NCBI GenBank assembly: GCA_017303875.1 | Contig: JAFLBP010000016.1 | Location: 1-64,000 of the forward strand | Source of the DNA: Chitinophagales bacterium | GTDB lineage: Bacteria > Bacteroidota > Bacteroidia > Chitinophagales > Saprospiraceae | Length of the DNA stretch: 64,000 bases | Reading direction: 5' to 3' | Shown: positions 25,748 to 34,027 of the stretch, piece by piece | Layout of the letters: each line of letters starts with the position of its first letter | How positions within the stretch are numbered: position 1 is the stretch's first letter | Notes under the pieces: model-generated | Told to the model about the DNA's origin: nothing | Databases searched by the model: none | What the model saw: only the letters and a program-made list of their open reading frames with translations | Made by a program: the position numbers and the translations under genes

Positions 25748-25778
25748 CAAAGTTAAGAACCTGTTTTGCTGCTGCAAA
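25748..25778 (-). promoter_or_regulatory. Promoter of the DUF4783 gene
   Basis: On the minus strand: TTTG (25775-25778), 19 nt, TAACTTTG (25748-25755), a near-perfect Bacteroidota promoter. It leaves a leader of about 95 nt. Confidence 0.75.
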
Positions 25779-25804
25779 CACCCCGAACGTTAAAGTTCCC
25801 GACT

Positions 25805-27514
25805 TTAACAGCTTCCTGCCGGTATAATGTCTTTTACCTGAATACTCATGGTTCTTTGCCCCTGCCAGATTTCCTCCCGAATGCTAAAAGCAATGTCGAA
25901 AACACCTGCTTTTAAGGCCTCAAAACGATCGGCCAAACCGAATGCTATGCCATTCATGGTCTTCGTGCCGTCTTGCTGGCGGAGCGACAACCTGACGTGG
26001 TTGTCCTGAAGCGCACGACTACGGCCGGTATCTACCAATCCGCGGGCATAAAATACCGGGCTGCGATTGCCCGGCCCGAAAGGTTCAAAGCGCCGCAGGT
26101 GGTGCATCAAATTTCCGTTAATATCTTCCAGGCGCAAGGCTGCATTCAGCTCAAGCTCTTCCTGCAAAATGGTCTCCTGAAGATGCTCGCGAACAATCTG
26201 CTCAAAGCGCTCGCGAAAAATCGGAACATTTTCCGGGGGCATCTGCATTCCTGCCGCCTGTGCATGGCCACCAAAGGAGTAGAACAGATCCTCGCAGGCC
26301 AACAGCGCCTTGTATAAATCAAAACCACCTGCCGAACGCGCCGAGCCGACAGCCCGGTCATTGCTGAGCGTCAGGATGACGGTAGGGCGAAAATATTGCT
26401 CACTGATGCGGCTGGCCGTAATGCCGATAATACCTTTATGCCATTCCGGCTTATACAAAACGATACTGTGTCGGTCGGTTACTTCGCCCGAAGCTTCCAC
26501 CATTTCGCGGGCCTCCGTGGCGGCCTGCTGATCGACGATGCGGCGTTCGCGGTTGCGGGAGGCTAATTGGCGCGCTTTTTCCTGCGCACTGTTTCGGTCG
26601 GCAGAGAGCAAGAGCCGAACCGCATCCCGGGCGTCGCCGAGGCGACCGGCAGAATTAATCATCGGGCCGATACCAAAAACGAGGTCACTTACCTTGATCG
26701 GTCCGGGGCGGTTCATCTGTTGTATCAGTGCCCAAAGCCCGATTCTGGGGGAATGATTTATTTTTTGAAGACCAAAATGGGTAATAATCCGATTTTCACC
26801 CGTAATCGGAACAATATCACAAGCCGTACTAACGGCTACCAGATCTAGCAGATCCAGCAATTCTTCTACCGGCGTCTGATTGCGGATGGTGAGTGCCTGT
26901 GCAAGTTTGAAGGCGATTCCGCAACCACTCAGGCCCTTGAACGGATACGGGCAATCGGGCCTCAGCGGATCGACATTAGCTAAGGCATCAGGTAATCCGC
27001 CTTCGGGTTGGTGGTGGTCGCAAACGATAAAGTCGATACCATACGCTTTGGCCTGTGCAATAGCTGCATGCGATTTGATGCCGCAATCGACAGAGAGCAT
27101 CAGGCTGATGCCGTTTGCCCGGGCGTATTCTACCCCTTCGAGGCTGACCCCGTAGCCCTCCTTGTCGCGATCGGGCAGGTAATAATCCAGGTTCCGGTAA
27201 TAGCGGGAAAGAAAAGCATACATAAAGGCTACGCTGGTGGTGCCGTCCACATCGTAGTCGCCATAAATTAAAATTCGTTCGCCCTGCTTGAGCGCGCGAT
27301 CCAGACGCTCAACCGCTATGTCCATATCTTTCATCAAAAAAGGATCGTGCAGGGCTTCAAGGCTGGGCTTGAAAAAGGTTTTAGCCGCTTCTGCCGATGC
27401 TATTCCCCGTTGTTGAAGCAGGTGACCGAACAGCACAGGTATATCCAAGGCCGTACTCAGGTGTTGAGCAAGGGCATCGTCCGAGGGGATGATTTTCCAG
27501 AGCAATCTTGCCAT
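25805..27514 (-). CDS. recJ: Single-stranded-DNA-specific exonuclease RecJ
   Basis: A 569-aa 5'-3' single-strand exonuclease for recombination and repair. The DHH domain shows LIYGDYDVDGTTSVAFMYAF, YYLPDRDKEGYGVS, MLSVDCGIKSHAAIAQ, FIVCDHHQPEGGLPDALANV and VAVSTACDIVPITGENR; the DHHA1 region has SARSAGGFDLYKALLACEDL and FGGHAQAAGMQMP, and a C-terminal OB-like domain follows. Start MARLLWKI was chosen by analogy with family N-termini; the frame is open 10 codons upstream. A possible -7 box TATATTTG (minus strand, 27542-27549) lies 28 nt before the start. Confidence 0.96.
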   Translation of the reverse strand: MARLLWKIIPSDDALAQHLSTALDIPVLFGHLLQQRGIASAEAAKTFFKPSLEALHDPFLMKDMDIAVERLDRALKQGERILIYGDYDVDGTTSVAFMYAFLSRYYRNLDYYLPDRDKEGYGVSLEGVEYARANGISLMLSVDCGIKSHAAIAQAKAYGIDFIVCDHHQPEGGLPDALANVDPLRPDCPYPFKGLSGCGIAFKLAQALTIRNQTPVEELLDLLDLVAVSTACDIVPITGENRIITHFGLQKINHSPRIGLWALIQQMNRPGPIKVSDLVFGIGPMINSAGRLGDARDAVRLLLSADRNSAQEKARQLASRNRERRIVDQQAATEAREMVEASGEVTDRHSIVLYKPEWHKGIIGITASRISEQYFRPTVILTLSNDRAVGSARSAGGFDLYKALLACEDLFYSFGGHAQAAGMQMPPENVPIFRERFEQIVREHLQETILQEELELNAALRLEDINGNLMHHLRRFEPFGPGNRSPVFYARGLVDTGRSRALQDNHVRLSLRQQDGTKTMNGIAFGLADRFEALKAGVFDIAFSIREEIWQGQRTMSIQVKDIIPAGSC

Positions 27515-27605
27515 TAAAGCTAAATCAGCGATGTTATCGTGCAAATATAACTCATTTCATGTTCACACAGAGTTAACTTTTATACCACAATAGAACAGAG
27601 GTGAA

Positions 27606-28040
27606 TCAGTCAAGACGTTTATTCTGAGTGTAAGTACCTAAAATTGTAGAAAGCTGTTCAATTTGGGTTTTTAAAAGGTGGATTTGCTCGTCCTTTTGAA
27701 GGATGATACGTTCATACATTTCGACTACTTTTTCTTCGAGATTAGATGAACTTTGGTCAATGTAAGTACCATGAAAAGGGCCTTGTTGATGATGATGATT
27801 AGTAAAGACTTGTTGATCATCAAATTGAATTATGTCAACCATCCCAACATTCAGAATAGCAGCAACCTCATCAAGTATTTTGAAGGATATTCTTGCTTGT
27901 CCATTTTCCATTTTTCGAAACCAAGTTGGCGAAATTTGTAAATGTTCTGCGATTTGCTCTCTCGAAAAACCACGTAACTCTCTGAGCTTTTTAACATTGT
28001 GTCCAAGCTTTTTTAATAGGGCAATCTCATTTGTTTCCAT
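27606..28040 (-). CDS. XRE-family helix-turn-helix regulator with coiled coil
   Basis: About 144 aa from METNEIAL (an alternative ATG lies 7 codons upstream). Residues about 8-65 form a Cro/CI-type HTH: NVKKLRELRGFSREQIAEHL and ISPTWFRKMENGQARISFKI. A His-rich linker (NHHHQQ) leads to a C-terminal coiled coil (NLEEKVVEMYERIILQKDEQ) for oligomerisation. It is AT-rich like its divergent neighbour and unlike genes on both sides, and probably regulates that neighbour. This arrangement suggests a small acquired unit; no toxin or phage gene is recognisable next to it. Confidence 0.85.
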   Translation of the reverse strand: METNEIALLKKLGHNVKKLRELRGFSREQIAEHLQISPTWFRKMENGQARISFKILDEVAAILNVGMVDIIQFDDQQVFTNHHHQQGPFHGTYIDQSSSNLEEKVVEMYERIILQKDEQIHLLKTQIEQLSTILGTYTQNKRLD

Positions 28041-28078
28041 AAAGAGAAGTTTTAGTTCCATGCAAAGGAACAAAAGAG

Positions 28079-28111
28079 TTGGAGAAGTCCATAATACGAG
28101 TTATACTTTTG
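28079..28111 (+). promoter_or_regulatory. Promoter of the Cys-rich lipoprotein gene
   Basis: TTG (28079-28081), 22 nt, TACTTTTG (28104-28111), with a leader of about 45 nt. It lies in the 121-bp divergent gap, where the XRE regulator would be expected to bind. Confidence 0.65.
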
Positions 28112-28161
28112 TGTCGGCTTTATGTTTGGAATCAATATTTTTTCATAAAATTTTTTATAAC

Positions 28162-29172
28162 ATGAAACGCATTTTGGTTATTTCCATTTGCACTGTGCTT
28201 GTTTCTGCTTATTTTGCCTGTCAAAGAGCCGAAAAAGACATCCATGCCATCACTGGCAATTTGCCGCCATCAATTTCACGAGATGGGGTTCCAATTCCAG
28301 GAGTAACGAACGGACGTTTGGTATTCCAATCACCACAAGCCATGGAAGACTACGTCCTAAGTCTTTCCGGAAAAAATCTTGACAGCATTGAGAATACATT
28401 GAATATTGCGTCATTTCGCAAATATTCTAATGGTGATTTCTGGAATGCAAAGATTGATTCCGATTTTTCAAGTGCGCTTAACAGGGACAGTATCGTTCAG
28501 GTAGGAACAGATGTGTTTAAACTTGTGTTCCATGATCGACGAGTTTATGTGATGAGGAACTCGCCTTCAGAAGGTGTTGTCGCTTCAATGCGTAATGCCA
28601 AGAACTTTGACGAAATGCCACCAGGAACACTGAGCTTCTCTTTTGACGCTTCTGTTTTTGAAGACCTCGACCAGGATAGTGGCCAAAATCAGGATTCCTT
28701 ATGCGGAGAGAAATGTACAGAGAAAGACAAGGAGAAGGACAACGATAAGGACTACTGCGAAGGACATCCGAGTGGGTTTGACTTTAATTATAAATTTAAA
28801 GTCAAATATGGCCGAATTGGTATTTGGAACTGGTTAACTTTGAAGTTTAAACATAAATGCCAAGGGAAATGTGACGATGGTACACAATCGTTTCCGCAAA
28901 ACGAAGCAACCGACTTTGATGTTGAATACGACGCAAGGTGGAAGAAAAAATGTAAAACGGCGAGCAGCTCAAAGCGTGTTTTTAAAGTCTGTAATCAGTC
29001 TAATCTTTGCGGAGGAAGTTTTCCAGAGGCTGGTACCGAGTTTAGCCGCACGTTTTATGACGGAATGAGGTGTTTGTCTAGCTTTTCCCTAGAAGGTCAG
29101 GTTAGATTCCGCAGTCGTTGTGACAACTCGACTGTTCTTGATACCGAACGTTTAAGGGTAGAAGGAAATTAA
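28162..29172 (+). CDS. Unknown Cys-rich lipoprotein
   Basis: A 336-aa protein. The lipoprotein signal MKRILVISICTVLVSAYFAC sets the start (Cys about residue 20); the frame extends upstream only antisense to the regulator. An ordered N-terminal half (YVLSLSGKNLDSIENTLNIA) is followed by a very charged stretch CGEKCTEKDKEKDNDKDYCE and a C-terminal half with about a dozen cysteines (CQGKCDDG, CKTASS, CNQSNLCGG, RCDNSTVLD), suggesting several disulphides in an envelope or surface domain. No family is recognised. The codon and base use is AT-rich. A strong terminator follows the stop. Confidence 0.8.
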   Translation: MKRILVISICTVLVSAYFACQRAEKDIHAITGNLPPSISRDGVPIPGVTNGRLVFQSPQAMEDYVLSLSGKNLDSIENTLNIASFRKYSNGDFWNAKIDSDFSSALNRDSIVQVGTDVFKLVFHDRRVYVMRNSPSEGVVASMRNAKNFDEMPPGTLSFSFDASVFEDLDQDSGQNQDSLCGEKCTEKDKEKDNDKDYCEGHPSGFDFNYKFKVKYGRIGIWNWLTLKFKHKCQGKCDDGTQSFPQNEATDFDVEYDARWKKKCKTASSSKRVFKVCNQSNLCGGSFPEAGTEFSRTFYDGMRCLSSFSLEGQVRFRSRCDNSTVLDTERLRVEGN

Positions 29173-29182
29173 ATTTAATTCG

Positions 29183-29219
29183 GGGCCGATAGATTCCACT
29201 AATCCTATCGGCCCTTTTT
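29183..29219 (+). terminator. Rho-independent terminator
   Basis: Perfect 10-bp stem GGGCCGATAG / CTATCGGCCC around a 12-nt loop, followed by five T. It ends the Cys-rich lipoprotein transcript just before the next gene. Confidence 0.9.
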
Positions 29220-29224
29220 CAAAT

Positions 29225-29926
29225 ATGAATACATTTAAATTCATTTACCTGATCTTTTTTTGTTTGACTCCTGTCCTTATTGGAGCGCAACAAATAAATA
29301 CAGGCTTAAACCTTGGTACAGCAATGGCTTTTAACAAAGCCATTCCGCAGGGCCCACAATCGCAGTACATTAGTACGCCACCAGCACCTTCTTTATCTTT
29401 TGAAGGATTTCTATGCTTTCAGCCTCGAAATTCGCTCCACTATTTCATGGCTTACACTGGCGCGTATGGGCTTACAACCTCCTTTAAGTACAAAAAAGAC
29501 GGCCAAACAACTTTAAAGTCATTTGGAAATGCTAACTGGCATATCGGTATGCGTTATTACCGCCGTATGTCAAAAATAAACCGGAAATATACTTGGTATT
29601 GGATTGGCGGCATACATACAGAGTTGGTTGAAGATAGATATAAAAATTATCCCAGCGGTTTTATCAAAGCCTACCTTGAGAACTATGAACTAAGAACAGG
29701 CCCGGCTCCGGGCATACATACAGGAATCGCATTAGCAAAACCTGTAAAGGGTTCCGCTTTTACCTTGGAACTGACAGCAAACCTCGGCTTCCGCTATTCA
29801 CGATTCAGCCACTTCTCCTCCTTTCAGGAAGATGGCCAAACCTACAAGGTTCTTGTAAAAAGTAAAAGCGACTTTATCAATTTAAAACTTGCCTACAGCC
29901 TGCGGGTCTGGAAGCGCAAGCAATAA
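29225..29926 (+). CDS. Probable outer-membrane beta-barrel protein
   Basis: A 233-aa protein with a signal peptide (MNTFKFIYLIFFCLTPVLIG, then AQQ). The mature part alternates short amphipathic strands rich in aromatic residues (NANWHIGMRYYRRM, YTWYWIGGIHTELVED, AFTLELTANLGFRYSRF) and ends with a strand NLKLAYSLRVWKRKQ, typical of small outer-membrane barrels, though the terminal residue is not aromatic. No family is recognised. Its ATG is only about 5 nt past the terminator T-run, so either the start is reached by read-through or a weak promoter lies within the hairpin region. AT-rich like the two genes before it. Confidence 0.75.
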   Translation: MNTFKFIYLIFFCLTPVLIGAQQINTGLNLGTAMAFNKAIPQGPQSQYISTPPAPSLSFEGFLCFQPRNSLHYFMAYTGAYGLTTSFKYKKDGQTTLKSFGNANWHIGMRYYRRMSKINRKYTWYWIGGIHTELVEDRYKNYPSGFIKAYLENYELRTGPAPGIHTGIALAKPVKGSAFTLELTANLGFRYSRFSHFSSFQEDGQTYKVLVKSKSDFINLKLAYSLRVWKRKQ

Positions 29927-29945
29927 GCAATCCCATTCCGCTGTC

Positions 29946-30770
29946 TTATGCCGTCGGCGGACGATACTTCCCAAACGGAATTTTCAGTAATTCCCCAATA
30001 TTGGAATGCTCTTCCGGCGCCATATAGGTATCTACGCCAAAAACAATATCGTCGGGTTTCATCATGGCGTAAGTGCCGAAAATGCGATCCCAGAAGGAAA
30101 AAATATTGCCGTAGTTGGTATCGGTATAGGGCTGCTTGTAATGGTGATGCACGCGGTGCATCGACGGTGTGATGAACACCCAGCTCAAAGCATTTTCCAA
30201 AGCAGCAGGTACGCGGATGTTGGCGTGGTTGAACTGCGAAAGCACAACCGACATCGACTGATACAGTATGACAATACCGATGCTGGTGCCTGCAAACACA
30301 ACGCCGAGGGTGGTAAATACGAAGCGGAATACACTTTCGCCGGGGTGGTGTCGATTGGCCGTTGTGGTATCTACATTGGGGTCGGTATGGTGCACAAGGT
30401 GAAATTGCCACATCCAGCGCACTTTGTGTTCCAGCCAGTGAATGAAATATGCCCCGATCAGGTCGAGCAACAGTACACCAATAACAATTTCCAGCCACAA
30501 CGGCATTGGTGGGAGCCAGTTCATAATACCGAACTGGTTCGTAGTCGTCCAGCGGGAAGCCCACAACAAAATGCCCGCCATGAGAAAATTGATCAGCACC
30601 GTAGTCAGGGTGAAAAAGATATTGATAAGGGCATGCGTGCCTTTTTTATAAGGCTTCCGGTAGCGCGGAATGCCGCCTTCAAGCAGGAAAAAAAGCGTAA
30701 GCCCACCCAGAAGAATGGCACTGCGATGTGCCGAGGGGATGTTGCTGAAATAGTCAATTACACTTTGCAT
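29946..30770 (-). CDS. Sterol desaturase / fatty acid hydroxylase family protein
   Basis: A 274-aa membrane-bound di-iron oxygenase. Four hydrophobic segments surround the His clusters FIHWLEHKVRWMWQFHLVHH, later NRHHPGE, and PSMHRVHHHYKQPYTDTNYG, matching the HxxxH, HxxHH and HxxHH pattern of the superfamily. The end YMAPEEHSNIGELLKIPFG is also typical. It should hydroxylate or desaturate a lipid, but the substrate is not visible. It lies 8 bp after the CapA gene on the same strand, so the two probably form an operon. Confidence 0.9.
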   Translation of the reverse strand: MQSVIDYFSNIPSAHRSAILLGGLTLFFLLEGGIPRYRKPYKKGTHALINIFFTLTTVLINFLMAGILLWASRWTTTNQFGIMNWLPPMPLWLEIVIGVLLLDLIGAYFIHWLEHKVRWMWQFHLVHHTDPNVDTTTANRHHPGESVFRFVFTTLGVVFAGTSIGIVILYQSMSVVLSQFNHANIRVPAALENALSWVFITPSMHRVHHHYKQPYTDTNYGNIFSFWDRIFGTYAMMKPDDIVFGVDTYMAPEEHSNIGELLKIPFGKYRPPTA

Positions 30771-30778
30771 ACGAGGAT

Positions 30779-31909
30779 TTATGGTTTGAGTTCTGCCGGG
30801 CCAAGGCGTTTTCTTAAGTTCTGTGCAAAACTAAGCATATTTTGCTTAGCTGTTGCCGCCATATCTTTAAATAATTGCGGATTTGCTTCTAATCGCGCAA
30901 TTGGAAGTGCATAATAAGTGGTTTTTCCGCCCGCCTGATGCATATAACGCCAGATGGGGATATAACCATGTGTACCGAGCCGGGGCTTGGGATTGCCCTT
31001 TGTTTTCAGTAATTCCACCTGATAGAGCAGGCCGCCGTCGGTATGCGCCTGCCGCTGATTGGAAATAAAATTGCCAAGGGAATACACCACAAGGGCTTCT
31101 TTGGTGCTGCCGTCGGGCATCTTAACGCTTTCTACGCGGGCGGGCTGCACCACGTGCGGATGCGCGCCAATAATCATATCGGCTCCGTGGCGAATGATAA
31201 ACCGGGCCAGCGTGCGTTGTTCGGCATTTTCCGTGAGCTGGTATTCCAGGCCCCAGTGCATGATGGCGATGATGTAATGCGGCTTGCGCGCGAGTGCTTC
31301 GTCGAGGTCTTTGCGGATCTGGACGGTATCAATCAGGTTGACGATGGTTGGGGCTTCGGTCGGAATACCGTTGGTGCCATAGGTATAATTGAGTATGGCA
31401 ATTTTAAAACCGTCTTTGTACACCATCAGCGGGTAGTAGGCGTCGCGCTCGCGTTGGTTGCGGAAGGTTCCGGTGTGTTGAAACCCGTTTTTACGCAGGG
31501 TTTCAATGGTGTTCGTAACCCCGGCGCCGCGCGCGTCGTTGGAGTGATTGTTGGCAGTCACCAAAATATCAAATCCGGCATTTTTCAGGGCTTCTGCCAG
31601 GGCGTCGGGGCTGCGGAACATGGGGTAGCCGGTGTAGGGGCCTTTACCCGGCAGGGTGAGTTCGAGGTTGCCGATGGCCAGGTCGGCCTGTTCGAGCAGG
31701 GGTTTGACGTATCGGAAACAGGGTTCGTAGTTGTAGGTTTTATTGGGTACTACTTCCGCGCTTTTGATCTGCGGGGTGTGGCCCATGATGTCGCCGGCAA
31801 AAATAAGGCGCAGGGTATCGGTTTGGGCGCTGAGGCTTGGGGTTGCCAGCAGTACAAAGATGGCTATTAGGGCAGAAATGGGGCTTAAATGGCGTAAATT
31901 GATGTTCAT
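30779..31909 (-). CDS. CapA family metallophosphatase-like exported protein
   Basis: A 376-aa protein with a signal peptide (LISAL...LLATPSLSAQ region). The CapA/PGA_cap fold is shown by IFAGDIMGHTPQIKSAEV, ADLAIGNLELTLPGKGPYTG, PDALAEALKNAGFDILVTAN followed by NHSNDARGAGVTNTIETLR, and ADMIIGAHPHVVQPARVE with YSLGNFISNQRQ. In related systems CapA acts in poly-gamma-glutamate or capsule synthesis, but many Bacteroidota copies stand alone. The Asp/Asn/His residues of a calcineurin-like site are present. It is first in a two-gene leftward operon with the desaturase-family gene. Confidence 0.88.
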   Translation of the reverse strand: MNINLRHLSPISALIAIFVLLATPSLSAQTDTLRLIFAGDIMGHTPQIKSAEVVPNKTYNYEPCFRYVKPLLEQADLAIGNLELTLPGKGPYTGYPMFRSPDALAEALKNAGFDILVTANNHSNDARGAGVTNTIETLRKNGFQHTGTFRNQRERDAYYPLMVYKDGFKIAILNYTYGTNGIPTEAPTIVNLIDTVQIRKDLDEALARKPHYIIAIMHWGLEYQLTENAEQRTLARFIIRHGADMIIGAHPHVVQPARVESVKMPDGSTKEALVVYSLGNFISNQRQAHTDGGLLYQVELLKTKGNPKPRLGTHGYIPIWRYMHQAGGKTTYYALPIARLEANPQLFKDMAATAKQNMLSFAQNLRKRLGPAELKP

Positions 31910-32232
31910 TGGACGTATTTGTGCGTTTTTCGGGGAAAAAATACCGCTTGTCGTGCAAACACCGGCAAAATCCGCTAAAAATAAGTTGCAACCCGTAAAT
32001 AACAGGGCAAAAGCGCCTTCAAACCGGCGTTAAATCCGGGTATTTAATTTTATAAAAAATTTAAAACAAATATTGTTTAAAATAAAACACATAATGTTTT
32101 ATTTTCGCCTTCGGTTTAGCGCTTGCAAGCGGTTGATGAACGCCCGAACAAGCGCTAAGGGGCGTGACAAATGAAATATTTTCAAGTCTGAATGCCCTAA
32201 CAAATACTAAGTTGCTGCATACTCAAGTAAAC
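31910..32232. other. Divergent AT-rich gap with consecutive inverted repeats
   Basis: No gene. From 32060 to 32158 dyads follow one another: an AT-rich near-palindrome around ACAA-ATA-TTGT, a perfect 11-bp inverted repeat AAAATAAAACA / TGTTTTATTTT (32079-32089 and 32095-32105), and a perfect 10-bp inverted repeat TTAGCGCTTG / CAAGCGCTAA (32116-32125 and 32149-32158). None carries a terminal T-run typical of a terminator except the AT-rich one. No consensus promoter was found. Confidence 0.6.
32119..32155. repeat. 37-nt dyad element, copy 1
   Basis: Begins GCGCTTGCAAG and ends ACAAGCGC. It aligns without gaps to 35863-35899 at 27 of 37 positions; the outermost stem pair is G-C here and C-G there. 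Confidence 0.55.
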
Positions 32233-32832
32233 ATGGAAAAAAAATCTTCGTCTTTCTGGCTTTTGATCGCACTTGTACTACTATTAGTACTTATTTTCGG
32301 CTGGCTGAAATTTCCCAAAAATGATTCCCGCATGGAAAATGCCAGCGTATTGCTCGAACAACTGCGCACGGTTGCAAAACTGACTACGGTGGAAGGTCAG
32401 TTTTCTGAAATCTATAATTATAGCGAATATCAGGGCGATTTTGGCTTTTTCTGGGATAAAAAAGCCCTTGTGCGTGTGCGCGCTACCGTTTCCGCCGGCT
32501 ACGACCTGAACGCCGTCAATATCCGCATCGACAGTGTGCGGCATATTGTGCAAATCGGCCCACTGCCGGAACCGCAAATTCTGAGCATTGATCATAATAT
32601 CGACTATTACGACCTCAGCGAAGGACTTTTTGAGTCGTTCAGTACAGAAGATTATAACCGCATCAATGCCCGCGCAAAAGAGCAAATCCGCGAAAAAGCG
32701 CAACAAAGCCCGCTCCTGCCCGCCGCAAAAGAACAAGCCCGTAAAATTCTTGAAGTTTTGGGCATGATGGTTAAAAATGCCGGTTGGGAAGTGGAGGTGC
32801 TGGAGCAGAAGGGTACTCTGGAGTTGAAGTAG
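32233..32832 (+). CDS. DUF4230 family membrane-anchored protein
   Basis: A 199-aa protein with an N-terminal anchor (SFWLLIALVLLLVLIFGWLK) and a soluble part facing the periplasm. DUF4230 features are LTTVEGQFSEIYNYSEYQ, FWDKKALVRVRATVSAGYDL and PLPEPQILSIDHNIDYYDLS, followed by a helical tail with EDYNRINARAKEQIREKAQQ. The function of the family is unknown. Start MEKKSSSFW was chosen immediately before the anchor. It follows the dyad-rich gap. Confidence 0.8.
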   Translation: MEKKSSSFWLLIALVLLLVLIFGWLKFPKNDSRMENASVLLEQLRTVAKLTTVEGQFSEIYNYSEYQGDFGFFWDKKALVRVRATVSAGYDLNAVNIRIDSVRHIVQIGPLPEPQILSIDHNIDYYDLSEGLFESFSTEDYNRINARAKEQIREKAQQSPLLPAAKEQARKILEVLGMMVKNAGWEVEVLEQKGTLELK

Positions 32833-32889
32833 GTGGAATGTAACAGGCGAGCAAGAATCTATTTTCCAATTGTCCAAATCCGGGTATTA

Positions 32890-32921
32890 TTTGCATTCCT
32901 CGGATGCATCTCCTATTTTTG
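32890..32921 (+). promoter_or_regulatory. Promoter of a small exported protein gene
   Basis: TTTG (32890-32893), 20 nt, TATTTTTG (32914-32921), about 20 nt before the start codon. Near-ideal Bacteroidota promoter. Confidence 0.75.
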
Positions 32922-32942
32922 CGACGGATATAAACCGCAAGC

Positions 32943-33398
32943 ATGAAAAAATTCTGGATTTTACTCCTGACAGCAATTTCTACACTGAGCGTTGCCGCGC
33001 AATCAGTCGCTACTAAACCGGCCACTTCCGTACAGCAGCAGGCCAATGAGGTGCAGGCCCGGGCCGCTACAGATGCCTTAGTGGAAAAATATAAGCTGAA
33101 TGCCGATCAGGCCAAGCAGATGTATCAGATTCAAAAGCGAAAACTGCGCAACCTGGCCGAAATTCAGGCGCTCAAAAGCCAAAACCCCGCTTTGTGGCGC
33201 AGTAAAATGGCTTCTGTACAGGAAGGTACATTGAGCAGTATCCGCCGTATCCTGCGCAGCAAAGAACAGGTAACCCTTTTTCAGCAAACCCAAAGTGACG
33301 TGCGCCGACTGAAGTCGGCCAAAACCAATGAATTGGGCAAACAAAAAGCAACGCAGGAAGCGATTGACAACGCCCTGCTCGATATCTACGCCGAATAA
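32943..33398 (+). CDS. Small exported helical protein, unknown
   Basis: A 151-aa protein with a signal peptide (MKKFWILLLTAISTLSVAAQ). The mature part is almost wholly helical and charged (ALVEKYKLNADQAKQMYQIQ, VQEGTLSSIRRILRSKEQVT), reminiscent of Spy/CpxP-like or LTxxQ-type periplasmic proteins, but the LTxxQ repeats are not clear. No cysteines. It has its own strong promoter and is followed after 23 bp by the Nudix gene. Function not assigned. Confidence 0.75.
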   Translation: MKKFWILLLTAISTLSVAAQSVATKPATSVQQQANEVQARAATDALVEKYKLNADQAKQMYQIQKRKLRNLAEIQALKSQNPALWRSKMASVQEGTLSSIRRILRSKEQVTLFQQTQSDVRRLKSAKTNELGKQKATQEAIDNALLDIYAE

Positions 33399-33421
33399 GA
33401 ACACCATTTTTTAGCTACGCC

Positions 33422-33904
33422 ATGCTCATTTTTGCTGTTCGCCTCATTCTGGAGGACGATAATAAATGGTTGTTTCTGCGCCAAACCAAAAAAAATGGCG
33501 GCCGGTACACACTGGTTGGAGGCAATGTGGAAGATCATGAGTTTGCCCGTGAGGCCCTGGCCCGTGAAGCCAAGGAAGAAGCTGGTATTCATGTCGAGCC
33601 GGCTGATATGACGCTGGTGCATGTACTCCACCGCCACAAGCTTAAAAAAGACGAAAACTACCTCGTGCTGTACTTCAAGGCCAGTCGTTTTTACGGCGAG
33701 CCGGAATCTTTAGAGCCGAAAAAATTCAAGGAAGTACGTTGGTTGTCTTTGAATAATCTTCCCTCCGACGTCTCCAAACCTACCTTACACGTTATTGATT
33801 CCATTCGGAAAAATGTCATTTATTCCGAATTTCCGGCGCGTGCCGAGGTGCTTAAATTCTGGCAGGCATTGGGTAATCGATGGGCCGGGTTTTCGGAGTA
33901 TTAA
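33422..33904 (+). CDS. Nudix hydrolase
   Basis: A 160-aa enzyme with a canonical Nudix box from the Gly in GGNVEDHEFAREALAREA through KEEAGIHVEP (G-x5-E-x7-REUxEExGU), which binds the metal for pyrophosphate hydrolysis. The N-terminal AVRLILEDDNKWLFLRQTKK and KNGGRYTLVGG are typical of the fold. The substrate cannot be told from the sequence. It is close to, and probably cotranscribed with, the small exported protein gene. Confidence 0.92.
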   Translation: MLIFAVRLILEDDNKWLFLRQTKKNGGRYTLVGGNVEDHEFAREALAREAKEEAGIHVEPADMTLVHVLHRHKLKKDENYLVLYFKASRFYGEPESLEPKKFKEVRWLSLNNLPSDVSKPTLHVIDSIRKNVIYSEFPARAEVLKFWQALGNRWAGFSEY

Positions 33905-33990
33905 GTTCGGAAAACCTCGTAAAGGTTCTACCCTTATTCGGTTAAAATTGTTCATTTTTTGACATAAGGATTAATTTTTTCCGTTTAAGC
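33905..33990. other. Intergenic segment after Nudix gene
   Basis: Contains a weak 5-bp hairpin (AACCT/AGGTT) just after the Nudix stop and otherwise nothing recognised. Confidence 0.3.
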
Positions 33991-34022
33991 TTGGCTATTT
34001 TATGTCATACGCTTTATCTTTG
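33991..34022 (+). promoter_or_regulatory. Promoter of the candidate non-coding RNA
   Basis: TTG (33991-33993), 21 nt, TATCTTTG (34015-34022). No gene follows within 470 nt except the mtaB gene, which has its own promoter box beyond a terminator. Confidence 0.65.
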
Positions 34023-34027
34023 CGCCT

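Noticed and set aside
32116..32158. Integron attC site
   Set aside because: The inverted repeat superficially recalls attC, but the conserved GTTRRRY and RYYYAAC core boxes are not present and no integrase or cassette-like gene is nearby.
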